Below are positions 41,592 through 50,051 of a stretch of 64,000 bases of DNA, one piece after another (position 1 is the stretch's first letter; each line of letters begins with the position of its first letter). Both the position numbers and the translations under genes were made by a program. The stretch is from contig NZ_CP022987.1 in assembly GCF_004022565.1 (NCBI RefSeq), positions 496,001-560,000 of the forward strand. Direction: 5' to 3'. This DNA is from Pollutimonas thiosulfatoxidans. GTDB lineage: Bacteria > Pseudomonadota > Gammaproteobacteria > Burkholderiales > Burkholderiaceae_B. The notes under the pieces are model-generated. The model made no database searches and was not told the origin of the DNA. It saw nothing but the letters and a program-made list of their open reading frames with translations.

Positions 41592-41647
41592 TGAACGTTT
41601 CGTTCAGGGTTAACCCTATTATAGGGGTAAACCCTAGAGAAAAGCAA
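41592..41647 (-). promoter_or_regulatory. Dyad-rich promoter of the 62-aa gene
   Basis: On the minus strand a perfect TATAAT (41618-41623) has a weak -35 TTGCTT (41642-41647, 18-bp spacer). The -10 is bracketed by GGGTTTACCCC and GGGTTAACCC. Downstream, TGAACG-TTT-CGTTCA (41592-41606 as read on the plus strand) is a perfect 15-base dyad in the leader, close to the SD. These repeats suggest operator sites or leader structure. Confidence 0.65.
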
Positions 41648-41688
41648 GGTTGTTTGCTGCGCTGCACTAAAGCGTTGCAGAAGTACGA

Positions 41689-43101
41689 CTATTTGGGTTT
41701 CCGGTAGCTGGCAGTCACCATCTCGAAGTTGAACAGGCGGCAATCCAGCGAGCCATTGTGCAGCGGGTAGCGGCGCAAGGGCTTGAGGCGCATGCGGCGG
41801 GGCAAATCCAGATCGCTCGAAATGATGCTGACCTGCCACCCGCTGTAGTGCTGCTTCAGGTTTTGCGCCCAGTCGGCCCATAGTGCGTCGTCTTCCTGCT
41901 CCAGCCGTTCGCCATAGGGCGGATTGGTAACAAGCCAGCCGGTATCGGCGGGCGGTCGCACATGCCTGGCATCGCCTACCTCGAAACGGATGGCGTCTGT
42001 CGTCAGCCAGGCGCGCTCCAGGTTGGCACGGGCTGCGTCTATGGCGTGCCCGTCCAGGTCGTAGCCAACAATAGGGCTTTCCAGTTGTGTGGCAATATGG
42101 CTGCGGGCGTCGTCCTTGATGTCGCGCCAGTGACGCGCATCGTGATTTCGCAGACGCTCGAAGCCAAAGGGTCGCCAAATGCCGGCCGGTACACCCAGCG
42201 CAATCCACGCTGCTTCGATCAGGATGGTACCGCTACCGCAGAAGGGATCCATCAGGGCTTGAGAGGGGTCCCATCCGGCCAGTGCCAGCAAGCCGGCGGC
42301 CAAATTCTCGCGCAGGGGCGCTTCGCCCTTCTCGAGGCGCCAGCCGCGTTTGAACAGCGACTCGCCCGAGGTGTCCAGGTACAGCGTGCCGGTGTCTTCG
42401 GTAAGGAACAAATGTACGCGGGCGTCCGGTCGGACGGTGTCGATGTCGGGGCGCTCGCCCTCTCGGTCGCGCAGCCGGTCACAAATGCCATCCTTGGCCC
42501 GCAGATTGCAGTATTGCAGGCTTTGCATGGGGCTGCGTATGGCAGAGGTGTCTACCCGCAAGGTCTGTTCGGCGCCGAACCATCTTTCCCATGGCGTATC
42601 CATGGCAAGGTCCAGAATGTCGTCCTCGTGGTGCACAGGCCCATGGTTGACTTCGACCAGTATGCGCGTTGCCAGCCGGGAATAAAGATTGGCCCGTAAA
42701 ATGCCGGTCCAGTCAGCGTGAAACTGGCATCCCGCCCGGTCCGGGGTAGCGTCGTCAAAGCCCAGCGCCTGCATCTCGGCGGCCAAGGCATCTTCCAGGC
42801 CGTGCGGACAAGGAGCAAAGACGCGGAAGATTTCAGCGCGGGCCGGCGCGCGCGGTGAGCGCTCGCGATTACGCCGTGGCGGAGCCTCGCGCACACGTTC
42901 ATCCGCCTCGCGCGCTGGCGCTGGCGCCGCTACGGGCAGGGCTGCCGGGGTCGGCTGCTTTTTCTCGCGTTCGCGTTCCAGTTGCGCGACCTGCCGGGCG
43001 CGAGCGCCGGCGCGCTTGGGGCGCTTCTGTTCGGCATCGGGGGCGGCGGCTGCGGGTTTCTTCTTCAGAGTCAGCGTCTTGCCGGGTTTGGTGTCAGACA
43101 T
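41689..43101 (-). CDS. THUMP-domain 23S rRNA methyltransferase (RlmL-like)
   Basis: A 470-residue SAM-dependent methyltransferase. After a basic, Ala/Pro-rich N-terminal tail of about 90 residues comes the THUMP domain (FRVFAPCPHGLEDALAAEMQALG), then the catalytic domain with LMDPFCGSGTILIEAAW (motif I), GYDLDGHAID, and motif IV NPPYGERL. NPPYG indicates a guanine-N2 methyltransferase of the RlmL group. It lacks the second (RlmK) half found in E. coli. It follows hemJ by 12 bases on the same strand. Confidence 0.92.
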   Translation of the reverse strand: MSDTKPGKTLTLKKKPAAAAPDAEQKRPKRAGARARQVAQLEREREKKQPTPAALPVAAPAPAREADERVREAPPRRNRERSPRAPARAEIFRVFAPCPHGLEDALAAEMQALGFDDATPDRAGCQFHADWTGILRANLYSRLATRILVEVNHGPVHHEDDILDLAMDTPWERWFGAEQTLRVDTSAIRSPMQSLQYCNLRAKDGICDRLRDREGERPDIDTVRPDARVHLFLTEDTGTLYLDTSGESLFKRGWRLEKGEAPLRENLAAGLLALAGWDPSQALMDPFCGSGTILIEAAWIALGVPAGIWRPFGFERLRNHDARHWRDIKDDARSHIATQLESPIVGYDLDGHAIDAARANLERAWLTTDAIRFEVGDARHVRPPADTGWLVTNPPYGERLEQEDDALWADWAQNLKQHYSGWQVSIISSDLDLPRRMRLKPLRRYPLHNGSLDCRLFNFEMVTASYRKPK

Positions 43102-43113
43102 GGTGTTCAGGCT

Positions 43114-43530
43114 TTAAAAAGGTCGTACTACTACCAGTGTGATGACAATGAGCAGCAAAATAACCGGGATTTCGTTGAACCAGCGATAGTATCGATGGCT
43201 ACGCGTGTTGGCGCCCTGCTCGAAGGTCTTGAGCAGGCGACCGCAGTACAGGTGGTAGGCCACCAGAGCGATGACGCCCGCCAGCTTCGCATGCATCCAG
43301 CCTTGGCCCTGGCCAATACCATAGCCCACGAACAACCATAGGCCAAAGGCCGTGGCCAGTACTGCCAATGGCGTCATGAAGCGGTATAGGCGTCGCGCCA
43401 TGCCCAACAGGCAGGCCGTTGCGCCCGCATCGTCTGTCTGAGCCAGGTTGACGTAGATGCGGGGCAGGTAAAACAGGCCGGCAAACCAGGACGTGACAAA
43501 CAGAATGTGCAGGGTCTTGATCCAGAGCAT
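43114..43530 (-). CDS. hemJ: Protoporphyrinogen IX oxidase HemJ-like membrane protein
   Basis: A 138-residue membrane protein with about four helices. MLWIKTLHILFVTSWFAGLFYLPRIYVNL, then WMHAKLAGVIALVAYHLYCGRLLKTFEQ is the HemJ pattern with the conserved His and Lys residues. HemJ oxidises protoporphyrinogen IX in heme synthesis in bacteria without HemG or HemY. The gene lies 13 bases after proA and before the RlmL-like gene. Confidence 0.92.
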   Translation of the reverse strand: MLWIKTLHILFVTSWFAGLFYLPRIYVNLAQTDDAGATACLLGMARRLYRFMTPLAVLATAFGLWLFVGYGIGQGQGWMHAKLAGVIALVAYHLYCGRLLKTFEQGANTRSHRYYRWFNEIPVILLLIVITLVVVRPF

Positions 43531-43543
43531 AAAGAATGGCGGT

Positions 43544-44839
43544 CTAGCCGCGCAGTTGCCCTTCGCCGGCCAGCACCCACTTCATGGTGGTCAGGCCTTC
43601 CAGTCCTACCGGGCCGCGTGCATGCAGGCGATTGGTCGAGATGCCGATTTCGGCACCCAGCCCGTATTCGTAGCCGTCCGCGAAGCAGGTAGGCAGGTTG
43701 ACATAGACGGAGCTGGAGTCGACTTCGCGTTGGAACCGGGCGGCGGCCTGCAGGTTTTCGGTAACGATGGCGTCAGTGTGCTCGGAGCCGTAGCGGGCGA
43801 TGTGGTCGATGGCCTGGTCCAGCGTATCGACGATGCGCACGGCCAGTATGGGCGCCAGGAACTCTGTTTCCCAGTCCTCGGGGGTGGCTGTCAACATTTG
43901 CGGGATGATGGCTCGGCTGCGCTCGCAGCCACGCAGCTCTACGCCTTTGGCTATCAGGGTAGCGGCCAGGCGTGGAAGTATCTGCTCGGCAATGTCGGTG
44001 TGCACCAGCAGGGTTTCCATCGCGCCGCAGATGCCATAGCGATAAGTTTTGGCGTTCACCGCGATGTCGTGGGCCTTCTGCAAATCTGCTGCGGCATCGA
44101 TATAAACGTGGCAATTGCCGTCCAGGTGCTTGATCAGCGGCACGCGCGCTTCGGCTGCAAGCCGGGTGATCAGGCCCTTGCCGCCACGAGGCACAATGAC
44201 ATCCACGTATTCGGTCATGGTGACCAATTGGCCCACTGCGGCGCGATCGGGCGTGGTGACCACCTGTACCGCATCGGCCGGCAAGCCCGCATCGGCGAGC
44301 CCCTGGCTGATGATGGCGCCCAATGCAATATTGGAATGCAGGGCTTCGCTGCCGCCGCGCAGTATCGTGGCATTGCCCGACTTCAGGCACAAAGCGGCGG
44401 CGTCTATCGTAACGTTGGGACGCGATTCGTAGATGATGCCGATGACGCCCAAGGGCACCCGCATCTGCGCTACGCGCATGCCGTTGGGCCTGATCTGCGT
44501 GGCGCTAAGGCTGCCGATGGGGTCCGGCATGGCGGCGATCTGTTCCAGCCCGGCGGCCATGGTGGCGATGGCTTTGTCGGACAGTTGCAGCCTTTCCAAC
44601 ATGGCCGGGTCCAGTCCGTTTTTCTCGGCTGCGACAAGGTCGCGGGCGTTTTCTGCCTGCAGCGCGGCTTGCTGAGCTTGCAGGCGTCTGGCCATGGCGA
44701 GCAAGGCAAACGACTTGTCTTGTCCCGAGGCATTGCGCATGGCGCGCGATGCCTGGCGAGCCCTGCGGCCCAGGTCGGTAATGTCGACCGCGTCTGGGGT
44801 GTCGTTGGCGGGACGGTTGCTTGCGGTGTTCAGTGTCAT
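43544..44839 (-). CDS. proA: Gamma-glutamyl phosphate reductase
   Basis: A 431-residue NADPH-dependent enzyme of proline synthesis. Family motifs are VPLGVIGIIYESRPNVTIDAAALCLKSGNATILRGG, VPRGGKGLITRLAAEARVPLIKHLDGNCHVYID, the catalytic Cys in YGICGAMETLLVH, and ALEGLTTMK-like VGLEGLTTMKWVL at the end. proB is not adjacent. It follows holA by 80 bases; the gap contains the 13-bp palindrome TGGGATTATCCCA. Confidence 0.97.
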   Translation of the reverse strand: MTLNTASNRPANDTPDAVDITDLGRRARQASRAMRNASGQDKSFALLAMARRLQAQQAALQAENARDLVAAEKNGLDPAMLERLQLSDKAIATMAAGLEQIAAMPDPIGSLSATQIRPNGMRVAQMRVPLGVIGIIYESRPNVTIDAAALCLKSGNATILRGGSEALHSNIALGAIISQGLADAGLPADAVQVVTTPDRAAVGQLVTMTEYVDVIVPRGGKGLITRLAAEARVPLIKHLDGNCHVYIDAAADLQKAHDIAVNAKTYRYGICGAMETLLVHTDIAEQILPRLAATLIAKGVELRGCERSRAIIPQMLTATPEDWETEFLAPILAVRIVDTLDQAIDHIARYGSEHTDAIVTENLQAAARFQREVDSSSVYVNLPTCFADGYEYGLGAEIGISTNRLHARGPVGLEGLTTMKWVLAGEGQLRG

Positions 44840-44878
44840 GTTAAGTGCTTTCTTTCAATGCGGGTGTAGCGGTCATGA

Positions 44879-44891
44879 TGGGATTATCCCA
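44879..44891. promoter_or_regulatory. Palindrome upstream of proA
   Basis: TGGGATTATCCCA is a perfect 13-bp palindrome about 40 bases upstream of the proA ATG. The minus-strand reading contains GATAAT, a possible -10, so this could be a proA promoter with an operator. No matching -35 was found. Confidence 0.4.
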
Positions 44892-44919
44892 GTAAATGCC
44901 GCCATCGGTGTATGCGGCT

Positions 44920-45987
44920 TCAACGTGCACGGGGCGGCGGCTTGCGACTGACGGCGATACGCAAGGTCAGGCGCGCAAGTTCTTCCCATGGGTCATCGAG
45001 CCGGCCCGCAACCTTCAGGCCCTTGATGATGCGGTCGATGTCGTGCGCGTGTTGAACAGCCGCCGGCCAGGCATTGGCCGGCAGGCGTGACAAGGTCTGG
45101 CGAATGAGGTTCTCGCGCGGGCCAAAAATACGGTAGCGGCGCATTGCCGACGAAAGGTCTTCACCCGCAGCTTGGGCGGCTGACAGCCGTGCCAGCACAC
45201 GAACTTCCTCACCTACTGCCCACAGCACCAAGGGCAATGCCTCGCCCTCGGCGCGCAAGCCGGTCAGCATGGTGACGGCGCGCGTGGCATTGCCGGCCAG
45301 CATGGCGTCGCGCAAGCCAAAGACATCGTAGCGTGCCACGTTCAGCACGGCCCGTTCCACATCCTGCGGGCTGATCCTGCCCTCGGGATAAAGCAGGCCG
45401 AGCTTCTGGACCTCCTGGAAGGCGGCCAGCAGGTTGCCTTCGACCTTGTCGGCCATCCACTCCAGCGTTGCAGGGTCCAATTGTTGTTGCTGCCGGGCCA
45501 GGCGTTGGCCGATCCAGCGGGGCAGGGCGCCACGCTCGATATTGCCGATTTCGACAGCCGTTGCACTAGCGGTCAGGCCCTGCGCCCATTTGGCGTTGCG
45601 AGTCGTACGATCCAATCGGGGCAAGCTGACCAGAACGATGGTGTCTTGCAGCTTGCCGCCATCCACCATGGCGGCCAGCCGCAACAGGGTGTCGGATCCG
45701 GTTTTGCCCGGCTTGCCGCTGGGTATGGCCACATCGATCAGCCGCCGATCACCGAACAGGGAAACGCTTTGGGTAGCCCCGATGACTGCGGACCAGTCGC
45801 TGCGTGCATCCAGGATCAGGCTGACACGCTCGGCATAGCCTGCCTGCACGGCTGCAGCGCGCAGCGCGTCGCAGGTTTCGATGACCAGTAAAGGCTCGTC
45901 GCCCGACACCATGTATAGAGGGTCCAGGTGTGCGGGCGTTGTTTTAAGCTGAGCTAAGAGCGTGTCGGCGTCCAGGCGGCGTCCCAT
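44920..45987 (-). CDS. holA: DNA polymerase III delta subunit
   Basis: A 355-residue clamp-loader subunit that opens the beta clamp. The N-terminus LDADTLLAQLKTTPAHLDPLYMVSGDEPLLVIETCDALRAAA has the DEPL motif, and the middle contains LVSLPRLDRTTRNAKW and WMADKVEGNLLAAFQEVQKL, typical of HolA. It is 6 bases after lptE and in the leuS-lptE-holA arrangement conserved in proteobacteria. Confidence 0.95.
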   Translation of the reverse strand: MGRRLDADTLLAQLKTTPAHLDPLYMVSGDEPLLVIETCDALRAAAVQAGYAERVSLILDARSDWSAVIGATQSVSLFGDRRLIDVAIPSGKPGKTGSDTLLRLAAMVDGGKLQDTIVLVSLPRLDRTTRNAKWAQGLTASATAVEIGNIERGALPRWIGQRLARQQQQLDPATLEWMADKVEGNLLAAFQEVQKLGLLYPEGRISPQDVERAVLNVARYDVFGLRDAMLAGNATRAVTMLTGLRAEGEALPLVLWAVGEEVRVLARLSAAQAAGEDLSSAMRRYRIFGPRENLIRQTLSRLPANAWPAAVQHAHDIDRIIKGLKVAGRLDDPWEELARLTLRIAVSRKPPPRAR

Positions 45988-45993
45988 GGCGAC

Positions 45994-46674
45994 CTAGTGC
46001 GATCCGGCGTCCGGTATGACGCGCGGCGCGCCCCATGGCGCCGGTGCCTGCGGTGCGGGCGCCGGCGTATTGCGGCTTTCCGCTGCGGGAATGGCAGATT
46101 CGTCTATGGGCAGGGTGGCTGCCTGCCTGTACGCAGAGGTAACGTCGGGCGATGCCAGCATGCGTACGATGCGATCGACCAGCGATTGCTGCATTTCTTT
46201 GAAGACCAGTCCGATTTCACCCTGCTTGGCTTGCACCACCGAGTCGTCGTAAGGGATTTCGCGTGTCGAATGCAGGGTGGTGGGGGGCAGCACGATATGC
46301 CCCTGCGCGTCCGTTAACTGGAAAATGAACTCCAGGTTCAGTTCGTACTCTTCCACGCGCCCCTGGGCATCCAGGGACAGTTCGCGCAGCGACTGGGAAT
46401 TGGCCAACTGCGTGAGGCGGGCTTCGGCTTGTGCCGGTTCGGCGACAAAGCGTGTGTCGGGCGAGCTGGCCACGATGGCGCGGCGCAGGGCAGCGCCGAA
46501 CTCGGAGTTTTCGGCGATGTTGGTATAGATGGTCGTGAATGGCAGCGGCGTTGCGCCCTTGAGATGAAAGCCGCAGGCCGCCAGAAGCAGGCACAGCGCT
46601 GCACAAGCCAAGCCCCGCGCAAACTGCTGCGGGGTGCGAACGGACGACAAGAGTGCGAGCGTAGTGCGGTGCAT
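45994..46674 (-). CDS. lptE: LPS-assembly lipoprotein LptE
   Basis: A 226-residue outer-membrane lipoprotein that plugs the LptD barrel. The signal sequence ends in the lipobox LAAC (LLLAACGFHLKG), and CGFHLKG is the standard LptE start of the mature protein. The rest shows an alpha/beta domain (FTTIYTNIAENSEFGAALRRAI) and a Pro/Ala-rich C-terminal tail (about 30 residues). It starts 8 bases after leuS. Confidence 0.95.
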   Translation of the reverse strand: MHRTTLALLSSVRTPQQFARGLACAALCLLLAACGFHLKGATPLPFTTIYTNIAENSEFGAALRRAIVASSPDTRFVAEPAQAEARLTQLANSQSLRELSLDAQGRVEEYELNLEFIFQLTDAQGHIVLPPTTLHSTREIPYDDSVVQAKQGEIGLVFKEMQQSLVDRIVRMLASPDVTSAYRQAATLPIDESAIPAAESRNTPAPAPQAPAPWGAPRVIPDAGSH

Positions 46675-46682
46675 GCCTGATT

Positions 46683-49337
46683 TTATCCCACGACGTTGAC
46701 AAGTTTTCCGGGAACAACAATCACGCGCTTGGGGTCCCGGCCTTCCAGGAATTTGACCGTTGCGTCGTGGCCGGTTGCGCTGCGTTCGATTTCGTCCCGG
46801 GCTGCCCCGTTGGGCACGCGTATGCTGCCACGCAACTTGCCATTGATCTGCAGCATGAGTTCGACTTCGTCGGCGACCAATGCCGCCTCGTCAACGGCGG
46901 GCCAGGGTGCATCCAGCAAGTCGCCAAACGACTGATCGTAGCCCAGGTCGCGCCAAAGTTGCCAGGTTATGTGCGGCACGACCGGATACAGCACGCGCAG
47001 CAGTATGGACAGTGTCTCGGCGATGGCGCGATGGGCAACCGCCGTATCGGGCAGTTGCGCCGACTCGAGCGCATTGAGCATCTTCATGCAGGTAGACACT
47101 ACCGTGTTGTACTGGATGCGCTGGTAGTCGTAGTCGGCCAGCTTCAGCAGCCCGTGAATTTCGCGACGCAAGGTCTTGGCCGCCTCATCGGCGCCGTCCC
47201 AGTCTGCAGCGCCTGCATGCGAGCCTTGCACTGCTTTTTGGTGACTATGGCAGTACGCCCACAGCCTGCGCAGATAGCGGTTGGCGCCTTCTACGCCCGA
47301 GTCGGACCATTCCAGCGTCTGTTCTGGCGGGCTGGCAAACATGACGAACAGCCTGGCAGTATCGGCACCCATGGAATCGATCAGCGACTGCGGGTCCACC
47401 CCGTTGTTCTTGGACTTGGACATCGTGCCGATGCCCCCATACTGCACGGGCGAGCCATCCGAAATCCGTTCGGCGCCGATGATGCTGCCTTTGGCATCGT
47501 AAAGGTTACGGACCTCCTCCGGCCAGAAATATTCGATGCCGCCCTGCGCATTCTTGCGCGAATAAATATGGTTAAGCACCATGCCCTGGCACAGTAGCTT
47601 GGTGAAGGGCTCGTCGAACTTGAGCAAGCCCATGTCGCGCATGACGCGCGTCCAGAAGCGGGCGTAAAGCAGATGCAGGACCGCATGCTCGATGCCGCCG
47701 ATGTACTGATCCATCGGCATCCAGTAGTCGTTGCGCTCGTCCACCATGGCCTGGTCGTTGTCGGGCGAGGTGTAGCGCATGAAATACCATGACGAATCCA
47801 CGAAGGTGTCCATGGTGTCGGTTTCGCGACGTCCGGCTGCCCCGCACTTGGGACAAGTGCACGACAGAAAGCCCTCATGCTTGTTCAGGGGGTTGCCGCT
47901 GCCATCCGGGATGAGGTCATCCGGCAAGACCACCGGCAGGTCCTTCTCGGGCACCGGTACGGGGCCGCAGTCTGGGCAATGAATAATGGGTATGGGCGTG
48001 CCCCAGTAGCGCTGACGCGATATGCCCCAGTCGCGCAGCCGCCAGGTGGTTTGTTTCTCGCCCAGGCCCTTGGCGGCAAGCTCTGCGGCAACGGCATCGA
48101 CGGCTTGCTGCAGGTTCAAGCCATCCAGTTTGCCGGAATTGACGCAATAGCCGTGCTTGTCGCCATACCAGTCTTGCCATTGTTCGGTAGAGTAAGTTTT
48201 GCCGTCCAGGGCAATGACCTGGCGTATGGGCAAGCCGTACTTGGTGGCAAAAGCAAAGTCGCGCTCATCGTGGCCCGGTACGCCCATGACGGCGCCATCG
48301 CCATAGCTCATCAACACATAATTGCCGACCCATATTTCGACTGGCTCGCCGGTTAGTGGGTGAGCAACCGAAAGGCCCGTGGCCATCCCTTCTTTCTCGC
48401 GGGTGGCAACTTCAGCCTCGGTGGTACCGCCCAGCTTGCAGGCCTCGATAAAGGCCGAAAGCTGGGGGTTGCTGCTGGCCGCATGGGTGGCCAGAGGGTG
48501 CTCGGGCGCCACCGCGCAGAAGGTAACCCCCATAATGGTGTCGGCGCGTGTCGTGAAGACGTACATCCGACCGTCCTGTATCAGGTCGCCCTTGCTGTCG
48601 CGGATGTCGTGTGTAAAAGCCAGGCGTACACCTTCGCTCTTGCCGATCCAGTTTTCCTGCATCAGGCGCACACGCTCGGGCCAGCCCGGCAGGCCGTCCT
48701 GGACCTGGCCCAGGAGTTCGTCCGCGTAGTCGGTGATGCGCAGGTAGTACCCGGGGATTTCGCGCTTCTCGACCGGCGCACCCGAGCGCCAGCCGCGCCC
48801 GTCTATGACTTGTTCGTTAGCGAGCACTGTCTGATCGACGGGATCCCAATTGACGACCTGAGTCTTCCGGTAAGCGATGCCCTTGTCCAGCATCTTCAGA
48901 AACAGCCACTGATTCCACTTGTAATACTTGGGATCGCAGGCGCACATCTCGCGCGACCAATCTATGGCCAGCCCCATCGCCTGCATTTGCTTCTTCATGT
49001 AGGCAATATTGTCGTAGGTCCATTTGGCGGGCGGCACCTTCGACTTGATGGCGGCGTTTTCGGCCGGCATGCCAAAGGCGTCCCAGCCCATGGGCATCAG
49101 TACGTTATAGCCGCGCATGCGCAACTGCCGGGCCATCATGTCGTTGATCGTGTAATTGCGCACGTGACCCATGTGCAGTTTGCCGCTGGGGTAGGGCAAC
49201 ATCGAACATGCATAGAATTTTGGCTTGGGCGACCCGTCGGCAGCCAAGGCATATTCGGTGACACGGTAGGCGTCGCGCTCCTGCCAGTTTTTATGAGAGG
49301 CTTGTTCGACGTCGTTGGGGCTGTAGCGTTCCTGCAT
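46683..49337 (-). CDS. leuS: Leucyl-tRNA synthetase
   Basis: An 884-residue class I aminoacyl-tRNA synthetase. The start MQERYSPNDVEQASHKNWQE at 49337 is canonical; 39 upstream in-frame codons are rejected. The HIGH-like motif is PYPSGKLHMGHVRNYTIND (residues about 49-67), the editing domain lies in the middle, and the KMSKS-like motif TMSKSKNNGVDP is at about residue 640. The C-terminal end (MLQINGKLRGSIRVP) is typical. It heads the minus-strand run leuS-lptE-holA-proA-hemJ. Confidence 0.98.
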   Translation of the reverse strand: MQERYSPNDVEQASHKNWQERDAYRVTEYALAADGSPKPKFYACSMLPYPSGKLHMGHVRNYTINDMMARQLRMRGYNVLMPMGWDAFGMPAENAAIKSKVPPAKWTYDNIAYMKKQMQAMGLAIDWSREMCACDPKYYKWNQWLFLKMLDKGIAYRKTQVVNWDPVDQTVLANEQVIDGRGWRSGAPVEKREIPGYYLRITDYADELLGQVQDGLPGWPERVRLMQENWIGKSEGVRLAFTHDIRDSKGDLIQDGRMYVFTTRADTIMGVTFCAVAPEHPLATHAASSNPQLSAFIEACKLGGTTEAEVATREKEGMATGLSVAHPLTGEPVEIWVGNYVLMSYGDGAVMGVPGHDERDFAFATKYGLPIRQVIALDGKTYSTEQWQDWYGDKHGYCVNSGKLDGLNLQQAVDAVAAELAAKGLGEKQTTWRLRDWGISRQRYWGTPIPIIHCPDCGPVPVPEKDLPVVLPDDLIPDGSGNPLNKHEGFLSCTCPKCGAAGRRETDTMDTFVDSSWYFMRYTSPDNDQAMVDERNDYWMPMDQYIGGIEHAVLHLLYARFWTRVMRDMGLLKFDEPFTKLLCQGMVLNHIYSRKNAQGGIEYFWPEEVRNLYDAKGSIIGAERISDGSPVQYGGIGTMSKSKNNGVDPQSLIDSMGADTARLFVMFASPPEQTLEWSDSGVEGANRYLRRLWAYCHSHQKAVQGSHAGAADWDGADEAAKTLRREIHGLLKLADYDYQRIQYNTVVSTCMKMLNALESAQLPDTAVAHRAIAETLSILLRVLYPVVPHITWQLWRDLGYDQSFGDLLDAPWPAVDEAALVADEVELMLQINGKLRGSIRVPNGAARDEIERSATGHDATVKFLEGRDPKRVIVVPGKLVNVVG

Positions 49338-49371
49338 GGGATCCGGGGTATGTAGTTGATGCAAACGAAGC

Positions 49372-49377
49372 ATTATA
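49372..49377 (-). promoter_or_regulatory. Probable -10 element of leuS
   Basis: On the minus strand TATAAT lies about 35 bases upstream of the leuS ATG. CGGTTG at 49395-49400 is a poor -35 at 17 bp. Only the -10 is convincing. Confidence 0.4.
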
Positions 49378-49408
49378 GAGGGCACCGGGAAATGCAACCG
49401 ATGGTAGA

Positions 49409-49438
49409 AATACAAAGACCCCGCCGAGGCAGGGTCTT
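49409..49438 (-). terminator. Probable terminator after rpmG
   Basis: On the minus strand AAGACCC pairs with GGGTCTT (49432-49438 with 49415-49421), with GC pairing inside. A moderately T-rich stretch (TGTATTTC) follows. It lies 76 bases after the rpmG stop and just before leuS. Confidence 0.55.
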
Positions 49439-49513
49439 GCAAGGATACGGGCACGGAGGCCGCAGCGGCTGGGATCGGGGCGGATCGGCCGGGGCGGGTG
49501 TGCGACCAGGCTC

Positions 49514-49684
49514 TTAGCGGAGCTTGGTTTCCTTGTAGTCAACGTGCTTGCGGGCAACGGGATCAAATTTCTTGATCAGCATTTTCTCGGGCATGTTGCG
49601 CTTGTTCTTGGTGGTCGTGTAGAAGTGACCAGTGCCGGCGGTGGACTCGAGCTTGATCTTCTCGCGGGTACCTTTTGTTGCCAT
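49514..49684 (-). CDS. rpmG: 50S ribosomal protein L33
   Basis: A 56-residue ribosomal protein (MATKGTREKIKLESTAGTGH..., ending HVDYKETKLR). The motif FYTTTKNKRNMPEKMLIKKFDPVARKHV is the L33 signature. It contains no cysteine pairs, so it is the zinc-independent (C-minus) form. It follows rpmB on the same strand, as is usual in proteobacteria. Confidence 0.97.
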   Translation of the reverse strand: MATKGTREKIKLESTAGTGHFYTTTKNKRNMPEKMLIKKFDPVARKHVDYKETKLR

Positions 49685-49715
49685 GTTGAGCTCCTGAAGT
49701 TAGATCGCTGGCTGC

Positions 49716-49952
49716 TTAAGCCACTTGGCCACGGGCGCGCATCTCGGCCAGAACAGCGTCGATGCCGTTCTTGTCGATGGTGCGGATCGCATTGGTCGAA
49801 AGGCGCAGGCGAACCCAGCGGTTCTCGCTTTCAACCCAGAAACGGCGCGATTGCAAGTTAGGTAGAAAGCGACGCTTGGTTTTATTGTTTGCGTGCGAAA
49901 CATTGTTGCCCACCATTGGGCCTTTTCCGGTAACTTGGCATACGCGTGCCAT
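49716..49952 (-). CDS. rpmB: 50S ribosomal protein L28
   Basis: A 78-residue ribosomal protein, MARVCQVTGKGPMVGNNVSHANNKTKRRFLPNLQ..., the L28 pattern. The start at 49952 is canonical; 25 upstream in-frame codons are rejected. It precedes rpmG by 31 bases. Confidence 0.97.
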   Translation of the reverse strand: MARVCQVTGKGPMVGNNVSHANNKTKRRFLPNLQSRRFWVESENRWVRLRLSTNAIRTIDKNGIDAVLAEMRARGQVA

Positions 49953-50051
49953 GGTCATACCCCTTGAGAATTTGGCTAGTTTACGAAGGCCCCTTATGGG
50001 TTGCCTTGTATCTGTAAAGCCTAGCATTCTAATACGAAATCAGCTAGTTGA

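Noticed and set aside
43493..44869. Long open frame antisense to proA (458 codons)
   Set aside because: It mirrors proA codon structure and has no family motif or SD.
48360..49355. Open frame antisense to leuS (331 codons)
   Set aside because: leuS is certain here; the antisense frame has no recognisable protein features.
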